Assembly: GCF_030548205.1 (NCBI RefSeq)
Contig: NZ_JAUORV010000017.1
Span: 53,373-117,372 of the forward strand
DNA: 64,000 bases
Reading direction: 5' to 3'
Source of the DNA: Aliiglaciecola sp. 3_MG-2023
GTDB lineage: Bacteria; Pseudomonadota; Gammaproteobacteria; Enterobacterales; Alteromonadaceae
Notes under the pieces: generated by a model
Databases searched by the model: none
Told to the model about the DNA's origin: nothing
The model's input: only the letters and a program-made list of their open reading frames with translations
In this document: positions 19,784 through 29,774 of the stretch, one piece after another
Layout: each line of letters starts with the position of its first letter
Position numbering within the stretch: the first letter of the stretch is position 1
Made by a program: the position numbers and the translations under genes

Positions 19784-21571
19784 TTAATCGATTAGCTGTT
19801 GCATTTTGGGTCCAGAAGCAAAGTGTTGCTGACAAACATGTGAACTTATTTGTAAATACAACTCATCGATTTTGTCTGCACTCATAAATTGCTGACTAAA
19901 ATTGGCAACACAGGGATCGATATGCAGTTTTGCCGTATTTATTAAGTGGGCAATGAGTGCTTTTACGTTGTCTGTTCCCATTGCGATCCGCATGGTGGTG
20001 GGGTGAATTCCACCTTTTTCTTGCTCCTTTACAGATAACTCGGAATGGGAAGTTAATGCGGGGCACAAAATAATGGTGTTATTTTGCCCAATACTCACCT
20101 GATGACTAAAAGCCGGCTCCAATGCATCAAAGAAGCGCACAAAAACGTCTCTCGGTAAGCCGGCTTTTTCAAGATCAATGGTAAACAGTGCGCACGGCCA
20201 ACCATGTCGCATTTGCTGCTCTCGTAATTCGGCATTGGGATGGTTAGGTAACCCATGACTATTTACATTGAACAATGGGTGAGCAGCTAAAAACTGACTA
20301 AACACTCGAGTATTAATCACTTTATTCATAATTCTTTGCTCTAGAGTTTTCATACCACTTAAAACGTCAAAGGCTTTTTCCGAATCAAGAAAAGCACCTT
20401 TGATGTAGTACACATCCCAAAACATTGTTTGCGACCAGTCGAAACCATCAACACAACTTCCTTTTGGCTGAAACATACGAAAACCTTCGCCAATCACCAC
20501 GCCTGCAGTAGTGGCACCGGTTCCGCAAATATCCTTGGTGTAGCTGTGTACTACATAATCAGGCCTTAGAGATTTATCTTTTTGTTGCAAAGGTTGGTGC
20601 AATATAGGCGTTGCTAGGGTTGCATCTAACATTACAAGATGGTTATTGCTATGGGCAATTTCACAAATTCCCGCAACATCCAAAATGAAACCGTGAGGGT
20701 TGCAAGGTGATTCCAAATACACATGCAAATTATGCTTTGTTAATCTAGCAGCATGCTTATTTTTAACTTGCCGCATAAAATCAGAAAACGCCGTAGCGCT
20801 ATATCCATCGAACCACTCAAGCTGAATATTCAATCGATTTTCTCGCGCGAAATAATCATATAACAATTGGTAAACACCGCCATACACGTTGCGTGAAACA
20901 ATCAGTACATCAGAATGGGAAAGTACGTTGCAAAGTAGCGCATCAATTGCAGCCATCCCTGAGTTAAAGTTCCATGCTAAGTAGTCTGCAGAATAAGGTC
21001 CAGCTTCTAAATCTACAATCGCATTTGCCAGGGAAATGTTGGTAGGATTCAGTAACCTTGAATATATTTGGTGGGTAAACTCTTTGCCGTGAAAGGCATC
21101 ATCTACCCACTCTGTGCAAGCATAAACATAAGTGGCTGTGCGAACAATAACAGGTGTAGCTGAAAACAGCGCGGGAATATTATCAAACAGGGGATAATGA
21201 CTTTTGCAAACCTGAGAACCAGATTGGTGGGCCATACTCTGATAAGTTGCCCTGAACGGATTCTGTAAAGTGTCTAAGATTTTAGCAATTTGAAAAGAAA
21301 GAAACTTTTTCGCATTAAAATATGCCAATTTATTTTCTTTGCTCAAACCATCTAGGGTTTCATTAGTAATTTTCCAAAGATTGTTTACATCAAGTTGCGC
21401 TAAGTAAAGGTGTTTAGCCACAGCAAACAATGCTTTACCATAGTCGGAGCTTGCTTCAATACCAAAGTGTGCCAACTGCTCATAAGCCAGTTCATCAATA
21501 CTGGCTGCTTCAGTGGTATTACGTTTTGGAGAAAGTAATTTAACTTGGTTAGCTTGTTGCTCATTATTCAT
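19784..21571 (-). CDS. Long Cys/Met-metabolism PLP-dependent enzyme
   Basis: Fold type I PLP enzyme of the cystathionine gamma-synthase/methionine gamma-lyase family. It is 595 residues, about 200 longer than classic members. The first 120 or so residues are a helical extension without known motif. The catalytic part has YSRLLNPT, the SGMAAIDALL phosphate-binding area, YLESPCNP, MLDATLATP with the pyridine-nitrogen Asp, and the Schiff-base Lys in VHSYTKDICGTGATTAGV. The exact reaction (lyase, synthase or sulfhydrylase) cannot be told. Divergent from the hydroxyacid dehydrogenase with a palindrome between them. Confidence 0.8.
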   Translation of the reverse strand: MNNEQQANQVKLLSPKRNTTEAASIDELAYEQLAHFGIEASSDYGKALFAVAKHLYLAQLDVNNLWKITNETLDGLSKENKLAYFNAKKFLSFQIAKILDTLQNPFRATYQSMAHQSGSQVCKSHYPLFDNIPALFSATPVIVRTATYVYACTEWVDDAFHGKEFTHQIYSRLLNPTNISLANAIVDLEAGPYSADYLAWNFNSGMAAIDALLCNVLSHSDVLIVSRNVYGGVYQLLYDYFARENRLNIQLEWFDGYSATAFSDFMRQVKNKHAARLTKHNLHVYLESPCNPHGFILDVAGICEIAHSNNHLVMLDATLATPILHQPLQQKDKSLRPDYVVHSYTKDICGTGATTAGVVIGEGFRMFQPKGSCVDGFDWSQTMFWDVYYIKGAFLDSEKAFDVLSGMKTLEQRIMNKVINTRVFSQFLAAHPLFNVNSHGLPNHPNAELREQQMRHGWPCALFTIDLEKAGLPRDVFVRFFDALEPAFSHQVSIGQNNTIILCPALTSHSELSVKEQEKGGIHPTTMRIAMGTDNVKALIAHLINTAKLHIDPCVANFSQQFMSADKIDELYLQISSHVCQQHFASGPKMQQLID

Positions 21572-21668
21572 AAAGTTACCTTATATTTAACAGGCCACCT
21601 GGCTGTATTTCATTTCGATTAAAAACATATTAGGTAATTTTATTCGGAAAAATAACAAAACAACCAAA

Positions 21669-21689
21669 TATAATTTCAAAGAAATTGTA
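21669..21689. promoter_or_regulatory. Palindromic candidate operator in divergent intergenic region
   Basis: TATAATTTC (21669-21677), three A, then GAAATTGTA (21681-21689): an inverted repeat matching at 8 of 9 positions. It lies between the divergent PLP-enzyme and 2-hydroxyacid dehydrogenase genes, about 40 bases before the latter. A nearby ATTTTATTCGGAAAAAT stretch may be a second, looser site. Size and AT-richness would fit an Lrp-type site; this is inference. Confidence 0.4.
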
Positions 21690-21727
21690 TTTAAATAGGA
21701 AAGTTAAGTTTACTGTAGGACTTCAAT

Positions 21728-22663
21728 GTGACTAATTTATTGATATGTAGCCGAGACGCACTTGATTATATAGAGCAAATTGAACAGGCAAAAATAGCGA
21801 ACCTCAAGATTCAAATTAGCCCTAAATCTCCTGGGTCAATAATCAATGGGAAAGAGGTTGATGTGTTGCTTGGCGAACCTGAGTTATGTATTAGCGCACT
21901 TCCTTACTGCCCAAACGTTAAGTGGGTTCAGTCGACTTGGGCAGGGATTAAACCTTTTGTGGATTCGGCACCTCATAATTTTAAATTAACTGGCATTAAA
22001 AATTGTTTTGGGTCACAAATGCGCGAATATGTCTTCAGTTATTTGTTGTATTTTTCTAGGAAAATTCAAACCTTCAACGAACTGCAATCGCAGCAAAATT
22101 GGTCGCAGCCGAGTTGCTCCCAGTTACAAGGAAAAACCCTAGGTATATTAGGTATGGGATCAATTGGAGTGGAAGTTGCTAAAACAGCAAAGCACTTTCA
22201 GATGGAAGTTATTGGTGTCGCAAAAAGCGCGCGAAAATTAGATTGCGTCGATCAGTTTTATGGGCTTTCACAACTCGCAAGCTTCGCCCATCGTTTAGAC
22301 TACCTAGTGGTTTTATTGCCCCACACAAATGAAACTGACAAGATAATCGATCAACGATTTTTATCTCAGTTAAATGAGCAATGCATCTTAATTAATGCAG
22401 GCAGAGGTCAAGTCATTGATGAAAAGGCCTTGCTTCATGCGCTTTCGCAAAATCAATTGCAAGCCGCAGTTTTAGACGTTTTTACTGAAGAACCCTTACC
22501 TAAAGGCCACCCTTTTTGGAGTTTAAATAACCTATATATCTCCCAGCATACAGCTGCAATTTCAAAGCCAAAGGAAATCAGCAACATTTTTCTAGAGAAT
22601 TTTCGATTATTTCAAAACAAACAAACTCTAATGCATTTGGTCGATTGGAAAAAGGGATACTAA
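21728..22663 (+). CDS. D-2-hydroxyacid dehydrogenase (NAD(P)-dependent)
   Basis: A 311-residue member of the D-2-hydroxyacid dehydrogenase family. Cofactor motif GILGMGSIGVEVAKTA near residue 137, catalytic Arg in INAGRGQVID, Glu in VFTEEPLP and His in SQHTAA. It would interconvert a 2-oxoacid and a D-2-hydroxyacid. It is paired divergently with a PLP enzyme that, if a gamma-lyase, would release 2-oxobutyrate: a possible but unproven link. Starts with GTG at 21728. Confidence 0.85.
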   Translation: MTNLLICSRDALDYIEQIEQAKIANLKIQISPKSPGSIINGKEVDVLLGEPELCISALPYCPNVKWVQSTWAGIKPFVDSAPHNFKLTGIKNCFGSQMREYVFSYLLYFSRKIQTFNELQSQQNWSQPSCSQLQGKTLGILGMGSIGVEVAKTAKHFQMEVIGVAKSARKLDCVDQFYGLSQLASFAHRLDYLVVLLPHTNETDKIIDQRFLSQLNEQCILINAGRGQVIDEKALLHALSQNQLQAAVLDVFTEEPLPKGHPFWSLNNLYISQHTAAISKPKEISNIFLENFRLFQNKQTLMHLVDWKKGY

Positions 22664-22833
22664 TAAGCCAGTTAACTCTTTTTTAGGCGTAAGATAACTA
22701 CTATTTAAGGTTATTAAAGATATTTGTATTAGTGTAAATAATCATAAGTAGAATCTGTAGACTTTGATATGCTGTGCTAAATATTCACAAAGAATAATTA
22801 AATGGTAAACGTATCACGGAAGATGCAAATATT

Positions 22834-23820
22834 ATGATTACGCATTCAGCCCCCATCAAAAAGCGAAGTGCAGAAGAGAGCATAATTCTAACACTTAGCG
22901 GCGCAAGCTCCATCGGCGTATTGCCCTTTGCTATCTATCGTTTTTTAGAATCAGACTGGGCGGTTGCATGTTTAGACTTATTTGCAGTTTTAGCTTTAGG
23001 CTCTCTATTTATTTATGTTTACCGCACCCATAATACCCAATTACCTGGCCGTGTTCTTGCGTTTGTATCCATGTTCGTTGTCTTTGTTACTATATTGCTC
23101 AAAGGTATTAGCCAATTAATGTGGATCTTTCCAGCACTCACTGCTGTGTTTTTCCTGCTTCCAGCTAACATGGCTGCTATTTACAGTATGTTAATTCTTT
23201 TCTCTATAGGATATGTGCTGCGAGAGCAGTTGACTGTGTTTTTGGCATTAGAGTTTTATGTGACGGCCATAGCGACTTTGCTATTCAGTTATGCATTTTC
23301 AGATAGAATGCGAAAACAGCAACAACAATTAACAGAATTGGCAACCTGTGATCCGTTAACAGGTGCTGGTAATAGACGCGCTATGGAGCAAAAAATGCTG
23401 GAAGTCATTGCTTTGCAGAGAAAAGAGCATAACTCACCCGTCTCGCTAATTTTGATGGACCTAGATAACTTTAAAAAGGTTAACGATGCCTATGGTCATG
23501 CTAAAGGTGATGATATTTTAAGAGTATTTGTAGAAACGTTAGAAAATAGTATCCGTTCATCCCATGATTTATATCGGTTTGGAGGGGAAGAGTTTGTGGT
23601 TATTGCAGACAACACTCCCCTGAAAGAAGCTATTACATTAGCCGAGGAACTCCGTTTAGCCATTGAAAAAGAAGGTTGGTTAGCAGAGCATAAAATCACT
23701 ATTTCAGTAGGAACAGCTAAATATAGCCCTCATGAAACCGCCTTTGAATGGCTAGGCCGAGCAGATCGTGCAATGTATCAAGCGAAAGGTTTAGGTCGTA
23801 ATAATTGTTGCGTAGCCTAA
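22834..23820 (+). CDS. Membrane-bound diguanylate cyclase
   Basis: Makes cyclic-di-GMP. 328 residues: about six hydrophobic segments in residues 15-158, a short coiled linker (RMRKQQQQLTELATCDPLTG), and a GGDEF domain with the active GGEEF signature (YRFGGEEFVVIAD). The metal-binding Asp is in LMDLDNFKKVND and the Lys/Asp contacts in HAKGDDIL. No RxxD inhibitory site is seen just before GGEEF, so product inhibition there seems absent. No EAL domain. The sensed signal is unknown. Confidence 0.93.
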   Translation: MITHSAPIKKRSAEESIILTLSGASSIGVLPFAIYRFLESDWAVACLDLFAVLALGSLFIYVYRTHNTQLPGRVLAFVSMFVVFVTILLKGISQLMWIFPALTAVFFLLPANMAAIYSMLILFSIGYVLREQLTVFLALEFYVTAIATLLFSYAFSDRMRKQQQQLTELATCDPLTGAGNRRAMEQKMLEVIALQRKEHNSPVSLILMDLDNFKKVNDAYGHAKGDDILRVFVETLENSIRSSHDLYRFGGEEFVVIADNTPLKEAITLAEELRLAIEKEGWLAEHKITISVGTAKYSPHETAFEWLGRADRAMYQAKGLGRNNCCVA

Positions 23821-23910
23821 AATTAATCAAGTAAAAAGCGTTATTGTAAGACCAAAATATGGCATATTCCCAGCTACAATCAACAGTTAATAGCAAATAA
23901 AGAAACTTGA

Positions 23911-24123
23911 ATGCCACCTTCACCAGAAAGTAAATCTAACTTCGTCACAAAATATTTCAATAAAATAGAGCTATTCGGCTGGATATTATGTGCATCGTCA
24001 ATGCTCACTATTGTGTTTGCTAAAGAACTGAATCCGCAAATTATGCCGTTTGCCTGGTTAGGCGCAATTATTGGTGCTGGCATAATTGGTTGGGGAGCAG
24101 GACGAAAACACAAACGAAAGTAG
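23911..24123 (+). CDS. Small membrane protein, hypothetical
   Basis: 70 residues with two hydrophobic segments (residues 22-37 and 45-63, the latter Gly-rich: WLGAIIGAGIIGWGAG) and a basic C-terminus (RKHKRK), consistent with both ends in the cytoplasm. AAAGAAA precedes the ATG. Family not recognised. Confidence 0.5.
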   Translation: MPPSPESKSNFVTKYFNKIELFGWILCASSMLTIVFAKELNPQIMPFAWLGAIIGAGIIGWGAGRKHKRK

Positions 24124-24444
24124 GCAGTGAATCAGTAATGTAAGTAAGTACCCACCCTCTATCAGTTGACTTAAAATATTGGATAATGGCTAGCCCATAA
24201 AAAATCTACCTTCAATAAATGATGAAAGCACATCTCACCTTACCTTGAGTATCTAAAATAGTTGGCATCTAGACACATAAATCCCTGCCTAAATACTAGT
24301 ATCAATATAGGTTTTAGTGATATAAGTCTTTGCATGTTCATAGTGTTACTTAATTCATAATTTTTCAAATACGTGTTTTAACTTTTTTAACATCAATATG
24401 GATTTTTCTTGTACCTAACTTCTGCTTCAAATAAGGAAACATTT
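24124..24444. other. Intergenic stretch without recognised content
   Basis: About 320 AT-rich bases between the small membrane protein and the DUF2750 gene. No gene, RNA, repeat or clear regulatory motif was seen; it should contain the DUF2750 promoter. Confidence 0.5.
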
Positions 24445-24825
24445 ATGTCTTCGCAATTTCACGATGTTATTCAACTGTCTCCAGAAAAACGCCATGCCTA
24501 CTTATTAACTCAGGCAACTATCCACCAAAAGATTTGGATCCTCACCGACGAGCATGGTTGCGTGATGCTAAATAGTGAAGATGAAGACTGTGTACCAGTT
24601 TGGCCATCTGAAGAATTTGCTAAATATTGGGCAACGGGTGATTGGGCTGACTGCACGCCTAAGGCAATAACCCTATCAGACTGGTTTGAACGCTGGACAA
24701 GAGGTCTAGAAGGGGACGGGGTCAATATCGCAGTATTCCCAAACCCAGATGAAGAAGGGATTGTAGTTTTTCCTGACGTATTTGACAGTGAGCTTAAAGA
24801 AAGAAATCGGTCTAAATTAAACTAA
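24445..24825 (+). CDS. DUF2750 family protein
   Basis: A soluble acidic protein of 126 residues. The family pattern is visible: RHAYLLTQATIHQKIWIL, then VPVWPSEEFAKYWATGDW, DWFERWTRGLEGDG and a VAVFPxPDEEGIVV-like end. Function unknown; it is reminiscent of small immunity/SMI1-like proteins but not shown to be one. ATG 24445 has AAGGAAA upstream and is preferred over an ATG 12 codons earlier. Monocistronic with a strong terminator. Confidence 0.82.
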   Translation: MSSQFHDVIQLSPEKRHAYLLTQATIHQKIWILTDEHGCVMLNSEDEDCVPVWPSEEFAKYWATGDWADCTPKAITLSDWFERWTRGLEGDGVNIAVFPNPDEEGIVVFPDVFDSELKERNRSKLN

Positions 24826-24850
24826 CAGTGACACGGTAAAAACCAATATA

Positions 24851-24879
24851 CAAGTGAGGTGACACACCTCACTTGTTTT
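24851..24879 (+). terminator. Intrinsic terminator after DUF2750 gene
   Basis: Perfect 11-bp stem CAAGTGAGGTG-ACA-CACCTCACTTG (24851-24875) followed by TTTT. It points with the plus-strand gene; the convergent RND pump gene ends 60 bases on. Confidence 0.88.
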
Positions 24880-24934
24880 ATCTAAAGCCTATTTTTCCCT
24901 CTCCCACTTAACCTTTTTTGCCTTTTAAATTCGA

Positions 24935-27900
24935 CTACTTGTCAGAAGATAAGTGCAGATTATCCTTAAACGCTAACATGCACGGGGTAAGCACCAGAGT
25001 TAGTACTGTGGCAAAAGCTAAGCCACCAGCAACCGCTGTGGCTAACTGAGACCAATATTCGGTTGAAGGTCCACCTATATCAACATTGCGCCCAATAAAA
25101 TCAATATTGATGCCAAGCACCATAGGTAATAAACCTAAAATAGTGGTTACAGTGGTTAGCATAACAGGACGCAATCGTTGCGCACCTGTGCGCAAGATTG
25201 CCTCGGTGCTTTTTAGCCCTTCACTTTTTAAAATATTGTATGTATCAATTAGTACAATATTATTATTGACCACTATGCCGGCTAAGGCGATAACCCCCAC
25301 ACCTGACATGACGATGCTAAACGGTTTTTGGAATATAAGTAATCCCAGCACTACGCCAACAATGGAAAACAGGACTGCACTTAAAATTAAGAAGGCTTGA
25401 TAAAAACTATTAAACTGAGTCACTAAAATAATAGCCATAACAAATAACGCGATCAAAAAGGCATTAAGTAAAAAAGCTTGAGATTCGTCTTGTTGCTCAT
25501 TTTGACCTTTGATAGTAATTTCAACTCTGGGATCTAAATTCAGCGTCGGTAATTGTTGCTTTAGCTCAGGAAGGGCAATGCTTAACAACTCACCTGGAAC
25601 CATATTAGCTTCGACTCGCAGCACTCGTTTACTGTCAACATGTCGTATCAAGTCGGTTTTCAATTTGGCAGTACGCTCAACAAAATTACTAATGGGCACT
25701 AAACCATTAGCGGTTTTAAGTCTCAATTCATCAAGTTTTCCAATGTATCTATCGGTACTTGGAAATCTCACTCGAATATCTAACTCATCATCCACATCAT
25801 CGGGTCGATACTCTCCGATCCGTAACCCCGTAGTCACGAATTGCACCGTATTCCCCACTAAGGTTGCGTCAGCGCCAAATCGAGCAGCATCACTCCGGTT
25901 CACCTTTAATTGCCACTCAATACCCGGTTTTGAGGCAGTATCACCAATGGAGGTAAATTTATCGTTTGCATCTAACGCTTTACGAATTTTTAATGCCGCT
26001 TCATTTAGAAGTTCCGGAAAACGAGAGGAAATCTCTATTTGTAAATCCTTACCAGATTGTGGTCCTTCTTGATCAGGAGTAACTTCAATATCCAATCCAG
26101 GCATATTACCGATGCGGTTTTCAACGTCTTTTAAAACCTCATCTGAATGCGGTCTTAAATGCCAATCAACGAGATTCAACCTTAAGGTACCTATTTGATC
26201 TTGCCCACCAGAACGCGAATACAAGGTTTCTATTTCTGGCATATCAATTAACTCTGCTTCCACTTCTTTAATAATATTGTCTTTTTCGTAGACTGAATAA
26301 TCTCCAATGGACCTCACAGTAATATTCACGCCCTGGGAATCTGCTTTTGGAAAAAACTCTACACCTAAACCAGACGATGCATAAAGCGTAAAAGTGATCA
26401 CAGCAAAAACAACTGCAATTGCTAAACTTTTTAAAGGGTGCGCAATCGCCAAGGATAGGAAGCGTATATAACGACCTGTGTATCCTTCAAGGGAATAAAT
26501 ATCGCCGTTTTCAGCTTGCTCAAGTTGTTGTTTGGTTTTGCTACTGATGTATCTAGGTTTACCGAAAGCCGCCCCCAGCGTTGGAACAAACACCAATGCC
26601 ATTAACAGGGAAGCAGTTAAAACGGCAATCAACGTAAAGGGTAAATATTTCATAAATTCCCCCATCATGCCTGGCCAAAACATAAGCGGCGCAAATGCAG
26701 CCAAAGTAGTGGCTGTAGAGGCAATAATCGGCCAAGCCATTCGTTGCGCAGCATTTTTGTATGCGGTTCTCTTATCTTGACCTTCACTCATACATCGATC
26801 GGCAAACTCAGTTACCACAATGGCGCCGTCAACTAACATCCCCACGGCCATGATCAGTGAAAACAACACAACCATATTCATGGTATAACCAAACAAGGAA
26901 ATCACTAGAATACCGGTTAAAAATGACCCAGGAATAGATACCCCAACGAGGGTTGCAGTGCGCACTCCTAATATAGCGACAATGACGATAGCCACCAAGA
27001 TTATGGCACTGGTGACATTGTTCTGTAAGTCGCCCAGCATCATATTTATATTTATTGACTGATCACCTGTGTATGTCACAGACACGCTGTTTGGCCAAAC
27101 CGAAGAACCTTGAGCTTGCTCAACAAATGCTTTTACTTTTTCAACGGTGATAAGTAAGTTTTCACCAGGGCGTTTTTTTACTTCAACTGACACTGAAGGA
27201 TGAGAGTTTAGACGTGCAAAACCAGACGGGTCTTTATAAGATCGTCGTACCTGAGCAACATCTTCAAAAGTGATCACTCTGTCACCATCCACTTTAATGG
27301 GTTGCTCTAATACATCCGCTACTGTTTCGAAAACCGACGGCACTTTTACCGCGAAACTGCCAACACCAGTATCCATAGTGCCTGCAGGGACAAGGCGATT
27401 ATTTCGTGATAGAAGGGTTAAAATTTCACTTTGATCAAGTCCGTAGGACTCTAATAACAATGGGTCGACAATAATTTCGACTAAATCTTCACGGTCACCG
27501 CCAATGTCGACTTCGAGTACTTCAGATATGCCTTCGAGTCCATTTTGTAACTCTCGGGCAGTTGTAATTAGCGCTCTTTCTGACACGGGCCCTGACAAAA
27601 CCACAGTTAATACAGCCTGTTGACCTGCCATGGTAATTTCATGAATCGTGGGTTCTTCGGTTTCATCAGGCAATTTAGCCCGCGCGACCGTGACTTTATC
27701 ACGCACATCAGCCAGCGCTTCTTTTGAGTCAAAGCCCGCCACAAACTCCATGGTGAGACTAGCAAACCCTTCGCCCGCAGTCGCTTTCATTTCTTTTAGG
27801 CCATCGATGGATCGCAGCTCCCTTTCCATTGGCTTAACAAGCATCCTCTCTGCATCCTCAGGAGCAATACCATCATGGACAATGGAAACGTAAATAAATG

Positions 27901-28030
27901 GAATCGGAACATCTGGATTCGATTCTTTGGGAATATTTAAATAGGTTACTGCACCTGAAACTATCAATAACACAAAGATCATTAATACAGTGCGCGTATG
28001 GTCGATTGAAGCGGTTATAATATTTTTCAT
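24935..28030 (-). CDS. RND efflux pump permease (HAE1/AcrB family)
   Basis: Inner-membrane proton-driven exporter of 1031 residues with the usual 12 membrane segments and two large periplasmic loops. Duplicated RND halves are clear: TM2-6 near residues 330-480 and TM8-12 near 860-1010. TM4 reads GMLVDGAIVVTEF, so one of the AcrB Asp pair is kept (Asp) and the second is Gly, as in many HAE1 pumps. The TM10 region has VVNNNIVLID where AcrB has a Lys. The substrate cannot be predicted. Encoded 15 bases behind its adaptor. No outer-membrane channel gene is adjacent, so a TolC-type channel elsewhere is presumably used. Confidence 0.92.
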   Translation of the reverse strand: MKNIITASIDHTRTVLMIFVLLIVSGAVTYLNIPKESNPDVPIPFIYVSIVHDGIAPEDAERMLVKPMERELRSIDGLKEMKATAGEGFASLTMEFVAGFDSKEALADVRDKVTVARAKLPDETEEPTIHEITMAGQQAVLTVVLSGPVSERALITTARELQNGLEGISEVLEVDIGGDREDLVEIIVDPLLLESYGLDQSEILTLLSRNNRLVPAGTMDTGVGSFAVKVPSVFETVADVLEQPIKVDGDRVITFEDVAQVRRSYKDPSGFARLNSHPSVSVEVKKRPGENLLITVEKVKAFVEQAQGSSVWPNSVSVTYTGDQSININMMLGDLQNNVTSAIILVAIVIVAILGVRTATLVGVSIPGSFLTGILVISLFGYTMNMVVLFSLIMAVGMLVDGAIVVTEFADRCMSEGQDKRTAYKNAAQRMAWPIIASTATTLAAFAPLMFWPGMMGEFMKYLPFTLIAVLTASLLMALVFVPTLGAAFGKPRYISSKTKQQLEQAENGDIYSLEGYTGRYIRFLSLAIAHPLKSLAIAVVFAVITFTLYASSGLGVEFFPKADSQGVNITVRSIGDYSVYEKDNIIKEVEAELIDMPEIETLYSRSGGQDQIGTLRLNLVDWHLRPHSDEVLKDVENRIGNMPGLDIEVTPDQEGPQSGKDLQIEISSRFPELLNEAALKIRKALDANDKFTSIGDTASKPGIEWQLKVNRSDAARFGADATLVGNTVQFVTTGLRIGEYRPDDVDDELDIRVRFPSTDRYIGKLDELRLKTANGLVPISNFVERTAKLKTDLIRHVDSKRVLRVEANMVPGELLSIALPELKQQLPTLNLDPRVEITIKGQNEQQDESQAFLLNAFLIALFVMAIILVTQFNSFYQAFLILSAVLFSIVGVVLGLLIFQKPFSIVMSGVGVIALAGIVVNNNIVLIDTYNILKSEGLKSTEAILRTGAQRLRPVMLTTVTTILGLLPMVLGINIDFIGRNVDIGGPSTEYWSQLATAVAGGLAFATVLTLVLTPCMLAFKDNLHLSSDK

Positions 28031-28045
28031 AGGAAGATAGTAATG

Positions 28046-29131
28046 CTACTTTTCTGATGTCGAATCTTCGACAATTTCCACTTTATCACCATCACGGACA
28101 AACCCCTGTCCACGGGTAATAATCCGCGCTTGCTCACCTAACCCCGTTAGCCATACCCCTTGACTGTCACTTTTAACAATATCGATGGGAACAAATTTAA
28201 CGGTTTCACCTTCCACAATTTTCACGCCTAAGTTACCTTCTTCATCCAAGGCCATTACCGCTGGTGTAATTTTGATAGCACGCTCTTGGCGCAGTGGAAT
28301 TTTCAATTCAGTACTCATTCCAGCTAACAGAGTCCTTTCGGGATTAGGTACTGCAACTTCCAAATTGAAGGTATTAGTACCTTGGTTTGAAACACTGGAG
28401 ATATAACGAATTTTTCCTGCCACAGTCTGTTCAGTGGTAAGCCTGCCGTGGGCAGGTTGACCAAGATAAATTTTCTGAATCCAGTTTTCTGTCACATCAG
28501 CTGAAATAATTAGAGGATCTAAATCAATAACAGTAGCTATAGTGTCGCCATCTCTGAGTAAATCTCCCACTTCGACTTCACGACGGTTTAAGACACCATC
28601 GAAAGGCGCAACAATGGTGGTTTTAGTGATTGCCAATTCCAATCGTTCAATTTCCGCTTTTGCTAACTCAACATTAGCATCCGCTTGCGCCAAAGCCGAT
28701 TGGGATTGAAAGCCCTTTTTCCCCAAAGATTGAGCGGCTTCTAATTCTATTTGCCGCTGTTTCAAAATTGACTTTGCGGAGCGCAATTGTGCATTCAGAT
28801 CATTGCTGTCTATACGTAAAATCTTCTGACCTTGCGTGACAGCCTGCCCTTCCTGAACGTAAATATCGACAACTTGCCCTTTAATTTCAGAGCGTAGTGT
28901 TGCTATACGATCCGGTTCAGTTCGGCCATAAATACTAACTTCGCGGCTAACTTGTTCGGCATATAAGGTCTCGACTTTAACCTTGGTTAAGATTTCTTCG
29001 CGAATCTCTTTCTTGTCTTCATTCTGCTCAGCTGATAAATGCCCTGAGGCTATCCATAAACATAAAAGTATGAAAATAAAGAATGCTATCCAAGCTGGTT
29101 GGCGGCGAATTTTAGTTAATAAATGTGACAT
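28046..29131 (-). CDS. RND efflux periplasmic adaptor (membrane fusion protein)
   Basis: 361 residues. An N-terminal membrane anchor (AWIAFFIFILLCLWIAS) is followed by lipoyl half-motifs (LRSEIKGQVVDIYVQEGQAVTQGQ and TTIVAPFDGVLNRREVEVGDLL) flanking a helical hairpin (about residues 105-165) and beta-barrel domains. Bridges the RND permease and an outer-membrane channel. First gene of the pump operon. No TetR/MarR-type repressor is encoded next to it. Confidence 0.92.
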   Translation of the reverse strand: MSHLLTKIRRQPAWIAFFIFILLCLWIASGHLSAEQNEDKKEIREEILTKVKVETLYAEQVSREVSIYGRTEPDRIATLRSEIKGQVVDIYVQEGQAVTQGQKILRIDSNDLNAQLRSAKSILKQRQIELEAAQSLGKKGFQSQSALAQADANVELAKAEIERLELAITKTTIVAPFDGVLNRREVEVGDLLRDGDTIATVIDLDPLIISADVTENWIQKIYLGQPAHGRLTTEQTVAGKIRYISSVSNQGTNTFNLEVAVPNPERTLLAGMSTELKIPLRQERAIKITPAVMALDEEGNLGVKIVEGETVKFVPIDIVKSDSQGVWLTGLGEQARIITRGQGFVRDGDKVEIVEDSTSEK

Positions 29132-29303
29132 GTTACCTCCGTGTCAGATGGCGCTAACATTACTACTTTGAAAAAAATACCACCAACTCTAAATCGTTTC
29201 GAAATATGTACAAAATCAACAAACATCCTAAAAACTCATTATTTGATGTAATGAAAGAGCTATGGTTACGCTGGCAATACTATAAAAGTTTCAAAAAAAG
29301 ACA

Positions 29304-29330
29304 CAAAAAAGCCAGCTTCATGCTGGCTTA
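29304..29330 (-). terminator. Intrinsic terminator of erpA
   Basis: On the minus strand AAGCCAGC-hairpin-GCTGGCTT (29309-29329) followed by a run of six T (A at 29305-29310 on plus), 22 bases past the erpA stop. Confidence 0.9.
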
Positions 29331-29351
29331 TTTGTTTCAATCGCGATTTGA

Positions 29352-29696
29352 TTACACGCTAAAAGAAGAACCACACCCACAGGTGGTCGTAGCATTTGGA
29401 TTATTCACTAAAAAACGAGAACCTTCTAAGCCTTCAACGTAATCTACGGTTCCACCTACTAAATATTGCAGGCTCATGGGGTCGACAACTAGAGTGACTT
29501 CGTTTTTATCGATAGTCATATCGCCCTCATTTACTTTTTCATCAAACGTAAAACCGTATTGAAAGCCAGAGCAACCTCCACCAGTGACATAGACTCGTAG
29601 TTTAAGATTTGGATTTTCTTCCTCTTCTATTAATGTACGAACCTTTGCGGAAGCGGCTTCAGAAAATTCAATTGGCACCGCCATTTCTACCGACAT
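29352..29696 (-). CDS. erpA: Iron-sulfur cluster insertion protein ErpA
   Basis: A-type carrier that hands Fe-S clusters to apo-proteins, including quinone-biosynthetic IspG/H. 114 residues, the family length. The three conserved ligand cysteines are in [11 protein letters not shown] and CGCGSSFSV. Stand-alone gene with an upstream AGAGG-like site and its own terminator. The window's many Fe-S enzymes (GltBD, NasA, NirB) are possible clients, by inference only. Confidence 0.96.
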   Translation of the reverse strand: MSVEMAVPIEFSEAASAKVRTLIEEEENPNLKLRVYVTGGGCSGFQYGFTFDEKVNEGDMTIDKNEVTLVVDPMSLQYLVGGTVDYVEGLEGSRFLVNNPNATTTCGCGSSFSV

Positions 29697-29774
29697 ATAT
29701 TACCTCTACCTTAACTAACAGGGGAAATACCCTATCTATGGGTTAATTATCTAATACCTGAGTAATCTAATCAA

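Noticed and set aside
25086..28406. Several plus-strand reading frames opposite the RND pump genes
   Set aside because: They are shadows of strongly coding minus-strand genes, with no domain content or translation signals.
29206..29442. Plus-strand reading frame across the erpA 3' end
   Set aside because: It runs antisense to erpA and through its terminator hairpin; composition is not convincing.
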